Below, piece after piece: positions 17,416 through 25,326 of a DNA stretch of 64,000 nucleotides. The DNA lies in assembly GCF_900115625.1 (NCBI RefSeq), contig NZ_FOXD01000015.1, positions 32,627-96,626 on the forward strand, written 5' to 3'. Numbering within the stretch: the stretch's first letter is position 1; each line of letters starts with the position of its first letter. The DNA is from Salibacterium halotolerans (GTDB lineage Bacteria; Bacillota; Bacilli; Bacillales; Marinococcaceae). The translations under genes were made by a program, and so were the position numbers. Under the pieces are notes generated by a model that had not been told where the DNA came from, did no database searches, and saw nothing but the letters and a program-made list of their open reading frames with translations.

Positions 17416-18161
17416 ATATTGATCTTCACACACACGGCAAACTGACGAAAAAGACGGACTTTGACCTTGAATTCTTTCTTGGCATGACAGCAGGCGCAGC
17501 AAAAAACGGGCTGGATGCCTTCGCGTTAACAGAGCATTTCAACACCCGCCATTTCCAGGAAATCTATGACACCCTGGATGCGCATTACCACTATGAAAAC
17601 AACTATTACGATGTAGACGGCATCCGGGTCTTTCCCGGCATGGAGGTGGATGTAAAAGAAACCGGTCATATACTGCTGATCGGGGACAAAGAGGATATTG
17701 TTTCGTTGAACAAGACACTTGAACCCTTCAAGGAAGAATTTATTGCTTTTGAGGAACTGCTCCGGCTCACCGATGAGAAAGAAATACTCCGCATCGGCGC
17801 GCACCCGTTCCGGGAATCGACACCTCTCACAGCTCATCCGGAGCGCCTGCTTGAAAAACTGGACGCCTTTGATGTGAACGGAAAAGACCTGTTCACCTAT
17901 GAAAATACCAGCATGGAAGAGCGTGTAAAGAAATGGGCGGAGGAACTCGGTATCCGCATCACCGCCGGCAGTGACTCCCACCATCCGCTCCAGCTCGGCG
18001 CCGTTTTTAACGAAGTGGATAACGATATTAAAACAATCGCGGAACTGAAAGAAGCCGTCTTCCAGCAGCCGAAACGTCATATTTCCAACTGCCTGTCCAC
18101 GAAAGTTGAAGCGGCCAAAGCGGTGAAAAAAACACTGAAACAGCAGATCCTTTCTGCTTAA
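17412..18161 (+). CDS. PHP-domain metal-dependent phosphoesterase
   Basis: A 249-residue cytoplasmic protein of the PHP fold. Metal ligands are visible as DLHTHG at the N-terminus (residues 4-9), TEHFN near 43, GMEVDV near 78, IGAHPFRES near 130 and the terminal AGSDSHHP near 187. PHP enzymes hydrolyse phosphoesters such as histidinol phosphate or nucleotide derivatives. It overlaps ecfT by 4 nt, so it probably acts on the imported compound or its phosphorylated form. With an SIS-domain regulator in charge, a phosphosugar-related substrate is a fair guess, not more. Confidence 0.85.
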   Translation: MNIDLHTHGKLTKKTDFDLEFFLGMTAGAAKNGLDAFALTEHFNTRHFQEIYDTLDAHYHYENNYYDVDGIRVFPGMEVDVKETGHILLIGDKEDIVSLNKTLEPFKEEFIAFEELLRLTDEKEILRIGAHPFRESTPLTAHPERLLEKLDAFDVNGKDLFTYENTSMEERVKKWAEELGIRITAGSDSHHPLQLGAVFNEVDNDIKTIAELKEAVFQQPKRHISNCLSTKVEAAKAVKKTLKQQILSA

Positions 18162-18189
18162 TCTTACAGCAATAGAATAGATATCACAT

Positions 18190-18247
18190 AAAAACCCGGA
18201 CGACTCTTTTCAAGCCGCGTGGCGGCGAGAATGTCGTCCGGGTTTTT
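18190..18247. terminator. Bidirectional terminator between PHP gene and dhaM
   Basis: Outer stem AAAACCCGGACGAC / GTCGTCCGGGTTTT encloses a second small hairpin GCCGC-GTGG-GCGGC. A- and T-runs on both sides suit the two convergent operons. Confidence 0.88.
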
Positions 18248-18318
18248 CGTGTTGCTCCAAGTACTGAGAATCTGTGGTTGACAATCTCTATCATACTGCT
18301 GGATACTTAAATCCGTGT

Positions 18319-18708
18319 TTACTCCACAAATTGCTGACGCCGGACGGATGCGGCGATGTCCTCAAGGGATTTTCCCATGCCGGCTTCCACTACCGCAACA
18401 TAGGTGCCCTCGACAACAGGCGCGTTCACGATTTCGACGTTCCCTTCCAGATCGGGAAGCATATCAAGAGCGAGTTCGGCGTTCATCAGAGCGCTGCCGA
18501 TGTCATAAAACACGAGCGTGCCGGCTTCATTGTCAGCCTGCTGCAGCGCGTGTTGAATCTTATCGGCACTCGTTCCGATTTCTCCGTCTTCCGTGCCGCC
18601 GGCTGCAAAGACGTGAACATCCGGTTGTTTCGTCTGAGAGACAAGATCGTTAATGCCTTCTGCTATTTTTTCACTGTGGGAGACGATAATGACAGCTGTT
18701 TTACTCAT
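18319..18708 (-). CDS. dhaM: PTS-dependent dihydroxyacetone kinase, phosphotransfer subunit DhaM
   Basis: A 129-residue EIIA-mannose-type domain that carries phosphate from the PTS (HPr) to the ADP bound in DhaL. The phospho-histidine is in IIVSHSEKIAEG at residue 11. AAGGTEDGEIGTS near 37 and YDIGSALMNAE near 68 are characteristic. It contains only the EIIA domain, the short form typical of Firmicutes, without fused HPr or EI domains. Its ATG shares one base with the dhaL stop (TGATG). Confidence 0.93.
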   Translation of the reverse strand: MSKTAVIIVSHSEKIAEGINDLVSQTKQPDVHVFAAGGTEDGEIGTSADKIQHALQQADNEAGTLVFYDIGSALMNAELALDMLPDLEGNVEIVNAPVVEGTYVAVVEAGMGKSLEDIAASVRRQQFVE

Positions 18709-19340
18709 CAGGCTTCCTCCTTGTCCAGAGCCTCAGCCAGCGCTTCAAACAGAAGATAGGACGAGTAGGCGCCGGGATCGATATGGGAGATGGATTCTTC
18801 TCCGTAATAAGAGGCTCTTCCTTTTTCAGCTTTCATGCTTTCCGTTTGTTCCATGCTTTCTTTCGCCTTTGCGGATACATCGGGCGCAGCGATATCGTGG
18901 TGCTGGACGTAGTCGAGAACCGGAGTCCAGACGTCGAGCATCGTTTTGCTTCCGGCTTCGGCCTTGCCGCGGGTTTTAATCCCTTCCACGGCTGCCTCCA
19001 ATCCTTCTGCGAATTCATCTTTGGAAAGAGAGGTCTTCCCCTTCCATTTATCCGAAGCTTTCAGAAATGCGGTGCCGTACAAGGGACCGGATGCCCCGCC
19101 TACTTTTGAAATCAAGGTCATCGCTGCTGCTTTCATCAGAGCCCCGATGTCTTCTTCTGTGCTCTCTTTGGCATTCTCCGCCGCAACTTGAAAACCGCGG
19201 GCCATGTTATGTCCGTGATCGCCGTCCCCGATCGCCTGATCCAGTTCGGATAAATACTCTTTATGGGTCTGCATTTTTTCATCGGCTGTTACCAGCCAGT
19301 ATTTCATCACGTTTGTTGTCAGTTCCACAGCACCTTTCAC
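18708..19340 (-). CDS. dhaL: Dihydroxyacetone kinase ADP-binding subunit DhaL
   Basis: A 210-residue all-helical subunit that holds ADP/ATP and phosphorylates dihydroxyacetone bound to DhaK. DQAIGDGDHGHNMARG near 30-45 contains the Mg-binding aspartates, and GGASGPLYGTAF near 77 and GDGDHG-type loops bind nucleotide. ASYYGEESISHIDPGA near 180 is the usual carboxyl motif. The gene sits 9 nt behind dhaK and overlaps dhaM by one base. Confidence 0.95.
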   Translation of the reverse strand: MKGAVELTTNVMKYWLVTADEKMQTHKEYLSELDQAIGDGDHGHNMARGFQVAAENAKESTEEDIGALMKAAAMTLISKVGGASGPLYGTAFLKASDKWKGKTSLSKDEFAEGLEAAVEGIKTRGKAEAGSKTMLDVWTPVLDYVQHHDIAAPDVSAKAKESMEQTESMKAEKGRASYYGEESISHIDPGAYSSYLLFEALAEALDKEEA

Positions 19341-19349
19341 CCTTTCTGT

Positions 19350-20306
19350 TTATGTTACATATTTTTTGATTGTATCATCCAGCTTCAGGAGCGTAAGAGA
19401 ACATCCCGCCATCTCCAGCGAGCTCATGTATTCTCCGACCATCGATTGGTGGATGGAGATATTTCTACCGGAGAGGAGCTGCGCTGCTTTACGGTACACG
19501 ATATATAGTTCCATGAGCGGTGTGGAGCCCTGACCGTTTACGAGGGCGATAACGTCATCTCCGCTTTTCACTTCAAGCTCGGCCGTCACTTTGTCCAGCA
19601 GTTCTTCGGCGACTGTGTCGGCCGGCTGGATTTTCTTTCGTTCCATTCCCGGTTCGCCGTGTATGCCGGTTCCAAGTTCCATTTCATCGTCGGCAAGGGT
19701 GAAACCGGGTTTGCCGGACGCGGGAACCGTACTTGGACTTAAAGAAACTCCCATCGATCCGATGCGGGACGTGACGTGTTGCGCAAGTTCTGCAGCTTCC
19801 TGGAGATTCAGCCCTTCTTCCACCGCTGTACCGACGATCTTATGGACCAGTACGGTTCCTGCCGTACCGCGTCGGTCTTCTTTATTCTCGACGGCAATAT
19901 CATCTTTCACGACCACCTGCTCTGTATCAATGCCTTCGGCGGCTGCCATTTCCGCTGCCATATCAAAATTCATCACATCACCGCTGAAATTTTTCACAAT
20001 CAACAGTACGCCGCTGCCGCTGTCCACCGCTTTGATGGCTTCAAAGATCTGATCCGGCGCCGGGGAGGTGAACACTTCACCGGCGACAGCGGCATCCAGC
20101 ATGTTTTCCCCGATAAAGCCGGCGTGGGCCGGTTCATGACCGCTTCCTCCTCCGCTGACAAGACCAACCTTTCCTGTGACGGGGGCATCTTTTCGTACCA
20201 GTACGTTCCACCCTGGGAGCCGTCTCAGTTCATTAGAATGAGCCGCCGCCATTCCTTCAAGCATCTCCTCCACAACGTCTTCCGGGTTATTGATGAATTT
20301 TTTCAT
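19350..20306 (-). CDS. dhaK: Dihydroxyacetone kinase substrate-binding subunit DhaK
   Basis: A 318-residue subunit that binds dihydroxyacetone covalently through a histidine as hemiaminal. LVSGGGSGHEPAHAGFIG near 45-62 lines the site, and the histidine is in LGTGIHGEPG near 213. The ORF is open 35 codons further upstream, but the ATG at 20306 (MKKFINNPEDVV) has GGAGGAGAGG before it and matches the family start. dhaK-dhaL-dhaM form one operon feeding glycolysis with dihydroxyacetone phosphate. No glycerol dehydrogenase or DhaS/DhaR regulator gene is adjacent. Confidence 0.95.
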   Translation of the reverse strand: MKKFINNPEDVVEEMLEGMAAAHSNELRRLPGWNVLVRKDAPVTGKVGLVSGGGSGHEPAHAGFIGENMLDAAVAGEVFTSPAPDQIFEAIKAVDSGSGVLLIVKNFSGDVMNFDMAAEMAAAEGIDTEQVVVKDDIAVENKEDRRGTAGTVLVHKIVGTAVEEGLNLQEAAELAQHVTSRIGSMGVSLSPSTVPASGKPGFTLADDEMELGTGIHGEPGMERKKIQPADTVAEELLDKVTAELEVKSGDDVIALVNGQGSTPLMELYIVYRKAAQLLSGRNISIHQSMVGEYMSSLEMAGCSLTLLKLDDTIKKYVT

Positions 20307-20468
20307 TTTTTCCTCTCCTCCTTGTGTGCTTAAGTCTTCCCTTCTATTCCTTTTTTCAGAATGAAAAAAACATTCCCCGGGGTTGCATTTCAACGCTCCG
20401 GATTCTATCATTTTCCATGTAACCCTGTTTGTTATGATGGATACTTTTTAATAGAAGAAGGTGCGCCC

Positions 20469-21668
20469 ATGATTGACATCAAAACGAAAACGTTCTGGCG
20501 GGCTGTGTTCGCGCTTGGTGCGGCCGCCTTGATGACGTTTGCGAACCTGTATTTCCCGCAGCCGCTGCTTCCTCATTTTTCTGAATCATTCGGCGTTTCC
20601 GAAACGACGGCAAGTCTGCTCGTTTCCGTTCCGCTGTTTGTGCTCGGCATCACCTTTTTCATCTATACCGCGCTGTCAGATGCGTTCGGACGCCGTCCCA
20701 TCATTTTTACGGCGCTCGGACTCGGGATACTCGGCACGATTGCGGTAAGTGCAGCTCCGACATTTGAGGTGATGCTGGCCGGACGGATATTTCAGGCGGC
20801 CGGTCTGGCTGGTATTCCGGTCGCCGCCATGGCCTATATCAGCGAAGAATTCAAGATGCGCGCGATGACGGTTGCGGTTGGTGCCTACATCAGCTGTAAC
20901 AGTCTCGGCGGCATGAGCGGCCGCGTACTCAGCGGCGTGTTAACCGACGTCTGGAACTGGCGGACAGCCTTTCTTGTCATGACGGTGCTGAGTGCTGTTC
21001 TGGCGGCTCTTGTCTATATGCTGCTGCCGCGATCCCGGGAGTTTCAGGCAAGGCCTCTCAAGCTGAGAACCATCATTCAGGACAACAAAGACCATTTAGC
21101 CAGTCCGCTGCTCCGCGATGCTTACATCCTCGGCGGGCTTCATTTTCTCATGTTTATGGGGATTTTCACGTTCATCACCTATTATCTCAGCCGGGAGCCG
21201 TTCCATGCATCCACGGGAGTTCTCGGTCTGCTTTTTCTCACATACAGTGCCGGTACCATCAGCTCCACCCTTGCCGGAAAAGCCGCGCAGCGCTTTAATC
21301 AAACCACATGTATGGCTGCCGGTATGGTTTGTATGGCGGTCAGCCTCGCCTTGACGCTGATCCCTGTCTTTCCTGTCATTATCGGCGCTTTGTTCCTGCT
21401 TTGTTTCGGATTCTTTTTCACTCATTCCACGTCGAGTGCGTGGGTGACAAGGCACGCCACCCACGCCAGAGCCAGTGCATCCGGTCTTTATCTTACCTTT
21501 TATTATCTCGGAGGCGGATTCAGCAGTTTTTATGACGGCGTATTGTGGTCGATAGCCGGATGGAATGCCGTTATTGCCGGTTCTTTCGTTATTCTTGCTG
21601 TGACGACCGTTATAACCATGCGGATGAAACATATGGAGGATCAGCTGCCCAAAACGCAGCAGGAATAA
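20469..21668 (+). CDS. MFS exporter, YnfM/AraJ-like
   Basis: A 399-residue, 12-helix major facilitator. NLYFPQPLLPHFSESFGVS in helix 1 and the motif-A loop DAFGRRP near 85 fit the YnfM/AraJ-like group of drug or sugar efflux permeases, and HLASPLLRDAYILGGLHFLMF marks the second half. The ORF is open 36 codons upstream, but the ATG at 20469 has AGAAGGTG before it and the protein family begins there. It is divergent from dhaK, with 160 bp between. Substrate unknown. Confidence 0.85.
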   Translation: MIDIKTKTFWRAVFALGAAALMTFANLYFPQPLLPHFSESFGVSETTASLLVSVPLFVLGITFFIYTALSDAFGRRPIIFTALGLGILGTIAVSAAPTFEVMLAGRIFQAAGLAGIPVAAMAYISEEFKMRAMTVAVGAYISCNSLGGMSGRVLSGVLTDVWNWRTAFLVMTVLSAVLAALVYMLLPRSREFQARPLKLRTIIQDNKDHLASPLLRDAYILGGLHFLMFMGIFTFITYYLSREPFHASTGVLGLLFLTYSAGTISSTLAGKAAQRFNQTTCMAAGMVCMAVSLALTLIPVFPVIIGALFLLCFGFFFTHSTSSAWVTRHATHARASASGLYLTFYYLGGGFSSFYDGVLWSIAGWNAVIAGSFVILAVTTVITMRMKHMEDQLPKTQQE

Positions 21669-21692
21669 ACCGGGCGTTTTCCTTTCCACCGT

Positions 21693-21742
21693 TAAAAGCC
21701 CATCCTGCGCGGCTTCATTGTTCCGCAAAGGATGGGTTTTTT
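21693..21742. terminator. Terminator between MFS exporter and siderophore operon
   Basis: AAAAGCCCATCCT..GCGG and CCGC..AGGATGGGTTTTTT pair around a 10-nt loop, giving a strong stem with a T-run on the plus strand and an A-run for the minus strand. Confidence 0.88.
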
Positions 21743-21746
21743 CAGG

Positions 21747-22766
21747 TTAATTGGTTTTCATCAACAGGTAAATAAAATACGGGGCTCCAATAGCGGAGAC
21801 GACCAGTCCGACTGGAATCTCAGCCGGCGAAAACAGATTCTTCCCCACTGTATCAGCAATCAAAAGCAGCAAAGCTCCCATCACTGCCGATGTGGGTATC
21901 AAAAAGTGATGCATCGGCCCGACAATTCGTCTGGCGAGGTGGGGCGCTACCAGTCCGAGAAACGCAATGCCGCCGCCGACAGCGACACAGGCGCCGGCAA
22001 GCGCAACCGCCGCTGCCAGAAGCACCCGCCGTTCTTTTTCCACCTTTGTGCCAAGCCCTGTTGCAATGGAATCCCCAAGAGAGAGGACATTCAGATGTTT
22101 CGATTTGTATATGGTGTACGGCAGCAGAATCGCAATCCATGGCAGCGTGGAGAGAACGAGCCGCCAGTTGGCGCCCCAGATGCTGCCGGAAAGCCAAATC
22201 ATGGCCTTCGAGAAGTTATTGGGTTCCATGCGGAGCTGAAACACAATCAATAGCGCGTTAAATCCCGCATTGACGGCGATACCGACAAGGATCAGGCGGA
22301 GCGGGGTAATCCCTTGCTTCCACGCCAGCATGTATATGAGAAACGCAGCCAGAAAAGCGCCGGCAAGGGCGGAAAACGGCATCGCAAATAAAGAAACCCA
22401 GCCGAGGTTCCCGAGCGACCCTTCAAAGATGTAGATAAACAGAACCACCGCGAGACCCGCACCGGCGTTGATGCCGATAATGCCGGGGTCAGCCAGTTCA
22501 TTCCGCGACACACCCTGCAAAACGGCGCCGGAAACCGCCAGCCCGGCCCCAATCAGAAGCGCCAGCACAATTCTCGGCAGCCGGAAACCAAACAGAACAA
22601 GAGACGATTCCGATGTTCCTGCGCCGAACAGCGTTTTCAGCGTGTCCAGCGGGGAGAGAGGATAGCTTCCCAGGTTCATGCTGATGAGAAAAACAGCAGT
22701 GACCAGCACGCCGAGTGTGATCATCGCGTAAACAAACCGCCTCCGGTGGATACGGTCGATATCCAT
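21747..22766 (-). CDS. FecCD-family siderophore ABC permease (second permease)
   Basis: A 339-residue membrane permease of the FecCD family with about nine to ten helices. GAGLAVSGAVLQGVSRNELADPGIIG near 80 and AGGIAFLGLVAPHLARR-like sequence near 275 are the family hallmarks. It should pair with the permease encoded just upstream to form the iron-siderophore channel. Its ATG shares one base with the stop of that gene. The order binding protein-permease-permease without ATPase resembles yfiY-yfiZ-yfhA of B. subtilis, which borrows the ATPase YusV. Confidence 0.92.
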   Translation of the reverse strand: MDIDRIHRRRFVYAMITLGVLVTAVFLISMNLGSYPLSPLDTLKTLFGAGTSESSLVLFGFRLPRIVLALLIGAGLAVSGAVLQGVSRNELADPGIIGINAGAGLAVVLFIYIFEGSLGNLGWVSLFAMPFSALAGAFLAAFLIYMLAWKQGITPLRLILVGIAVNAGFNALLIVFQLRMEPNNFSKAMIWLSGSIWGANWRLVLSTLPWIAILLPYTIYKSKHLNVLSLGDSIATGLGTKVEKERRVLLAAAVALAGACVAVGGGIAFLGLVAPHLARRIVGPMHHFLIPTSAVMGALLLLIADTVGKNLFSPAEIPVGLVVSAIGAPYFIYLLMKTN

Positions 22767-23812
22767 TACAGACCCCTCCCTTCACCGCGCGCCAGGTAAA
22801 GAAAGAAAGGAATACCAATTAAGGCAGTAATTGCGCCGACCGGTGTTTCATAAGGGGCGTTGACCATTCTGGCGCCAAGATCGGACAAGACGAGCAGCAG
22901 CGCCCCGAGTACAGCAGAACATGGAATCAGCCAGCGGTAATCCATCCCCGCCAGAAACCGGGTAATATGGGGGATGACGAGACCGATAAATCCAATTCTT
23001 CCCGCCACAGCCACCGCCGCTCCTGTTAAAAGAAGCACGGTGATGATGCCGAGTACTTTAATCAAAGTCGTACGCTGGCCGAGACCTCTGGAAACCTCTT
23101 CTCCCAGACTCAAAATAGTAACAGCCCTGGAAATAAGGAAAGCAATCCCGAGACCAACCACCGCTACAGGGAGAAGCATCTGTATGCTGGTCCATTCTAT
23201 GCCGGCAAGACCTCCGGCAAACCAGAAGGTCATATCCTGTGCGACATCAAACTGAATCGCAATCGCCGTCGAAAAGGAACTGAGCATCGCGCCGACCGCC
23301 ACACCGGCAAGGGCCAGTTTCGCCGGCGTGATACCACCTTTGGAAAACATCCCGACGCCGAACACGAGAAGCGCTCCAAGGCCCGCTCCTGCAAATGACC
23401 ATCCCATCAAACCGACATACGACGTCCCCGGAAAAAAAGCAAACGCAATAGCGATCGCAAACGCCGCCCCATCCGATACACCCAGAATGGCGGGGGAAGC
23501 GAGCGGATTTCTCGTCATGCCCTGCATGATGGCACCGGAAACCGCCAGGAAAGAGCCGACAAACACCGCGCTGAGCACCCGTGGGAGCCGGATTTCCTGA
23601 ATCACCTGATGGTCCGAAAGATCCGGGTTGAACGCAAACAGCGCCTCCCATACCGTTGTCAGCTTAATCGACGCCGCGCCGAAAGTGATGGAAACGGCAA
23701 GACTGATGATCAGGGCAAGCGTGCCGAACACGAGAATCAAAACGGCTGCGGCAGGACCCTGCTTGTTTTTGTTTTTTACTGCGTCCGGCTGTTCTTTTTC
23801 ATGATCTGCCAC
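22766..23812 (-). CDS. FecCD-family siderophore ABC permease (first permease)
   Basis: A 348-residue FecCD permease. A charged cytoplasmic N-terminus (about 25 residues) precedes the first helix. SGAIMQGMTRNPLASPAILG near 95 and RIGFIGLVIPHITRF near 272 are typical. It forms a heterodimer with the following permease. RBS and ATG lie 15 nt behind the binding-protein gene. Nothing unusual apart from the missing operon ATPase. Confidence 0.92.
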   Translation of the reverse strand: MADHEKEQPDAVKNKNKQGPAAAVLILVFGTLALIISLAVSITFGAASIKLTTVWEALFAFNPDLSDHQVIQEIRLPRVLSAVFVGSFLAVSGAIMQGMTRNPLASPAILGVSDGAAFAIAIAFAFFPGTSYVGLMGWSFAGAGLGALLVFGVGMFSKGGITPAKLALAGVAVGAMLSSFSTAIAIQFDVAQDMTFWFAGGLAGIEWTSIQMLLPVAVVGLGIAFLISRAVTILSLGEEVSRGLGQRTTLIKVLGIITVLLLTGAAVAVAGRIGFIGLVIPHITRFLAGMDYRWLIPCSAVLGALLLVLSDLGARMVNAPYETPVGAITALIGIPFFLYLARGEGRGL

Positions 23813-23827
23813 AATGATTCCCTTCTA

Positions 23828-24802
23828 TCATTCAGATTCGGTAATTTTGGATACAAGCGTATCCAGCTGACGTTCCACGAGGACAGGGTTGAATTCACTC
23901 CAGTATTCATTGTCCACGACATGAACATTGCCATTCTGTACCGCAGAAAGGCTCTGCCATACATCTTTCTGCTTTAACTGCTGGTAGTTTTCCTCTGCTG
24001 TCGAATTGGAAAACATGACGAAAATATGATCTGCTCCGTACTCCGGTATAATTTCTTCGGAAAGCGTAACAGGGTCGGTAATCTGTGCCGCTTTTTCGGT
24101 TGGTTCAAACTGGGCGGCATCGTAAATCGTCGGGAAGGCGGATGTTTCATACATATGAATGTTTTTATCATAAAACTGCATGACCGCCGCTGTCGCGCCC
24201 TCTTCGATATACGGATCCATTTCTTCACGGGCTTGCTGGACATCTTCTTCGTACTGCTGGATCCACTCCTGGGCTGCTTCTTCCCGTCCTGTCACCTCTG
24301 CAACGATATTCAACTGCTCCCGAAGCGGCGCTCCGAATTCGAGCGCTACGGTCGGTGCGATTTTCTGCAGATTCTCAATGGCTTCGGTCTCACGGTAGTT
24401 TGAGACGACAATCAGGTCCGGATCGAGGGAGATGATTTTTTCTGCGTCCGACTGTTCTGATCCGACACTTTCAATCCCTTCCGTCAATTCAGCTCTGTAT
24501 TTATTCAGGTCATATTCGAGTGCCCCGACCGGTTTAATACCAAGCGCCGACAGCTCCCCAAAGTAATTGATGGCCACTACATCTTCAGGGTTTTTGGGTA
24601 TCTTGACTTCCCGGTCCAGGCTGTCTGTGTAGGTACGCATGTTTCCATCTCCGCCGCTGTCTTCCTCCGCGTTTCCTTCATTCGAGCTGTCCTGATTGGA
24701 ATCAGTGCTGGAGCTGCCGGAGCTGGAACCACCGCCGCACGCCGCTAGAACGACTGCGGCAAGAAAGAGAATGCCTATCATATATATCGAACGATGTTTC
24801 AT
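23828..24802 (-). CDS. Iron-siderophore ABC transporter binding lipoprotein
   Basis: A 324-residue lipoprotein. The lipobox LAAC lies at 18-21, then a Ser/Gly/Asp/Glu linker runs to about 50. The FepB/FhuD-type binding fold follows, starting at YTDSLDREVKIP and containing SLDPDLIVVSN near 130. It catches an iron-siderophore outside the membrane and delivers it to the two permeases. Overall it resembles YfiY, a carboxylate-siderophore binder, but ligand type cannot be proved by eye. A Fur box lies 28 bp upstream, so expression should rise under iron limitation. Confidence 0.9.
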   Translation of the reverse strand: MKHRSIYMIGILFLAAVVLAACGGGSSSGSSSTDSNQDSSNEGNAEEDSGGDGNMRTYTDSLDREVKIPKNPEDVVAINYFGELSALGIKPVGALEYDLNKYRAELTEGIESVGSEQSDAEKIISLDPDLIVVSNYRETEAIENLQKIAPTVALEFGAPLREQLNIVAEVTGREEAAQEWIQQYEEDVQQAREEMDPYIEEGATAAVMQFYDKNIHMYETSAFPTIYDAAQFEPTEKAAQITDPVTLSEEIIPEYGADHIFVMFSNSTAEENYQQLKQKDVWQSLSAVQNGNVHVVDNEYWSEFNPVLVERQLDTLVSKITESE

Positions 24803-24829
24803 TACCCTGTCCCTCCTGCTTTTTTAATT

Positions 24830-24848
24830 GATAATGATTATTAATGTC
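24830..24848. promoter_or_regulatory. Fur box of the siderophore operon
   Basis: GATAATGATTATTAATGTC matches 15 of 19 positions of the classical Fur consensus GATAATGATAATCATTATC, in front of the binding-protein gene on the minus strand. Confidence 0.85.
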
Positions 24849-25028
24849 ATAGGAATTATATCGGAAATAAGCCGGCAAAGCAATGATAAATAGAAAAATT
24901 GATACAGTTGTCCGTTTATTGTCACACCTCGAGCGATTTTTGATGATACAGCCTCTGTCATTGTATCACCTACCCTGCCCTACCCGTCACTTTTTTGAAA
25001 TGAACATCAAAAGATTTAGCTTAGATGG

Positions 25029-25290
25029 TGTCTAAACCCCACTTTATCCTGAGTTAGATAGCAAAGTTCACGTCAGCTCGTTTTTAAACACCACAATAGA
25101 GGGTGTGTGCTTATATTTTGGAGGTTAGAGACAGATTGCCGTGGTAAATGTCCGTAAAAAATTTTTTACAGACATTTTCACGGCAGCCGGGCTGGATTTT
25201 GTCTGTAATCTGTGTTTTATAGACACTTTCTACGCTGCTATGTCCGTAATCCGGGGGTTACAACCATTTTCCCGGCGTAGTTGTCCTTAA
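25029..25290. repeat. Phased TGTCC word array (locus B)
   Basis: TGTCC/TGTCT begins at 25149, 25200, 25241 and 25282 (spacings 51, 41, 41), with a further TGTCT at 25029. Each has a partner AGACATTTTC-like word 21 bp later, so the units 25149-25174, 25200-25225 and 25241-25266 are near-palindromes of 26 bp (TGTCCGTAA..TTACAGACA). The same unit occurs at 258-405. It occupies the gap between the siderophore promoter and the copA terminator. Confidence 0.7.
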
Positions 25291-25291
25291 C

Positions 25292-25323
25292 TAAAAAAAG
25301 AGCCTCTATAAGAGAGACTCTTT
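25292..25323 (-). terminator. Terminator of the copper operon
   Basis: AAAGAGCCTCT pairs with AGAGACTCTTT (one G-T) around a short loop. On the minus strand it ends in seven T residues just past the copA stop. Confidence 0.85.
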
Positions 25324-25326
25324 CTA

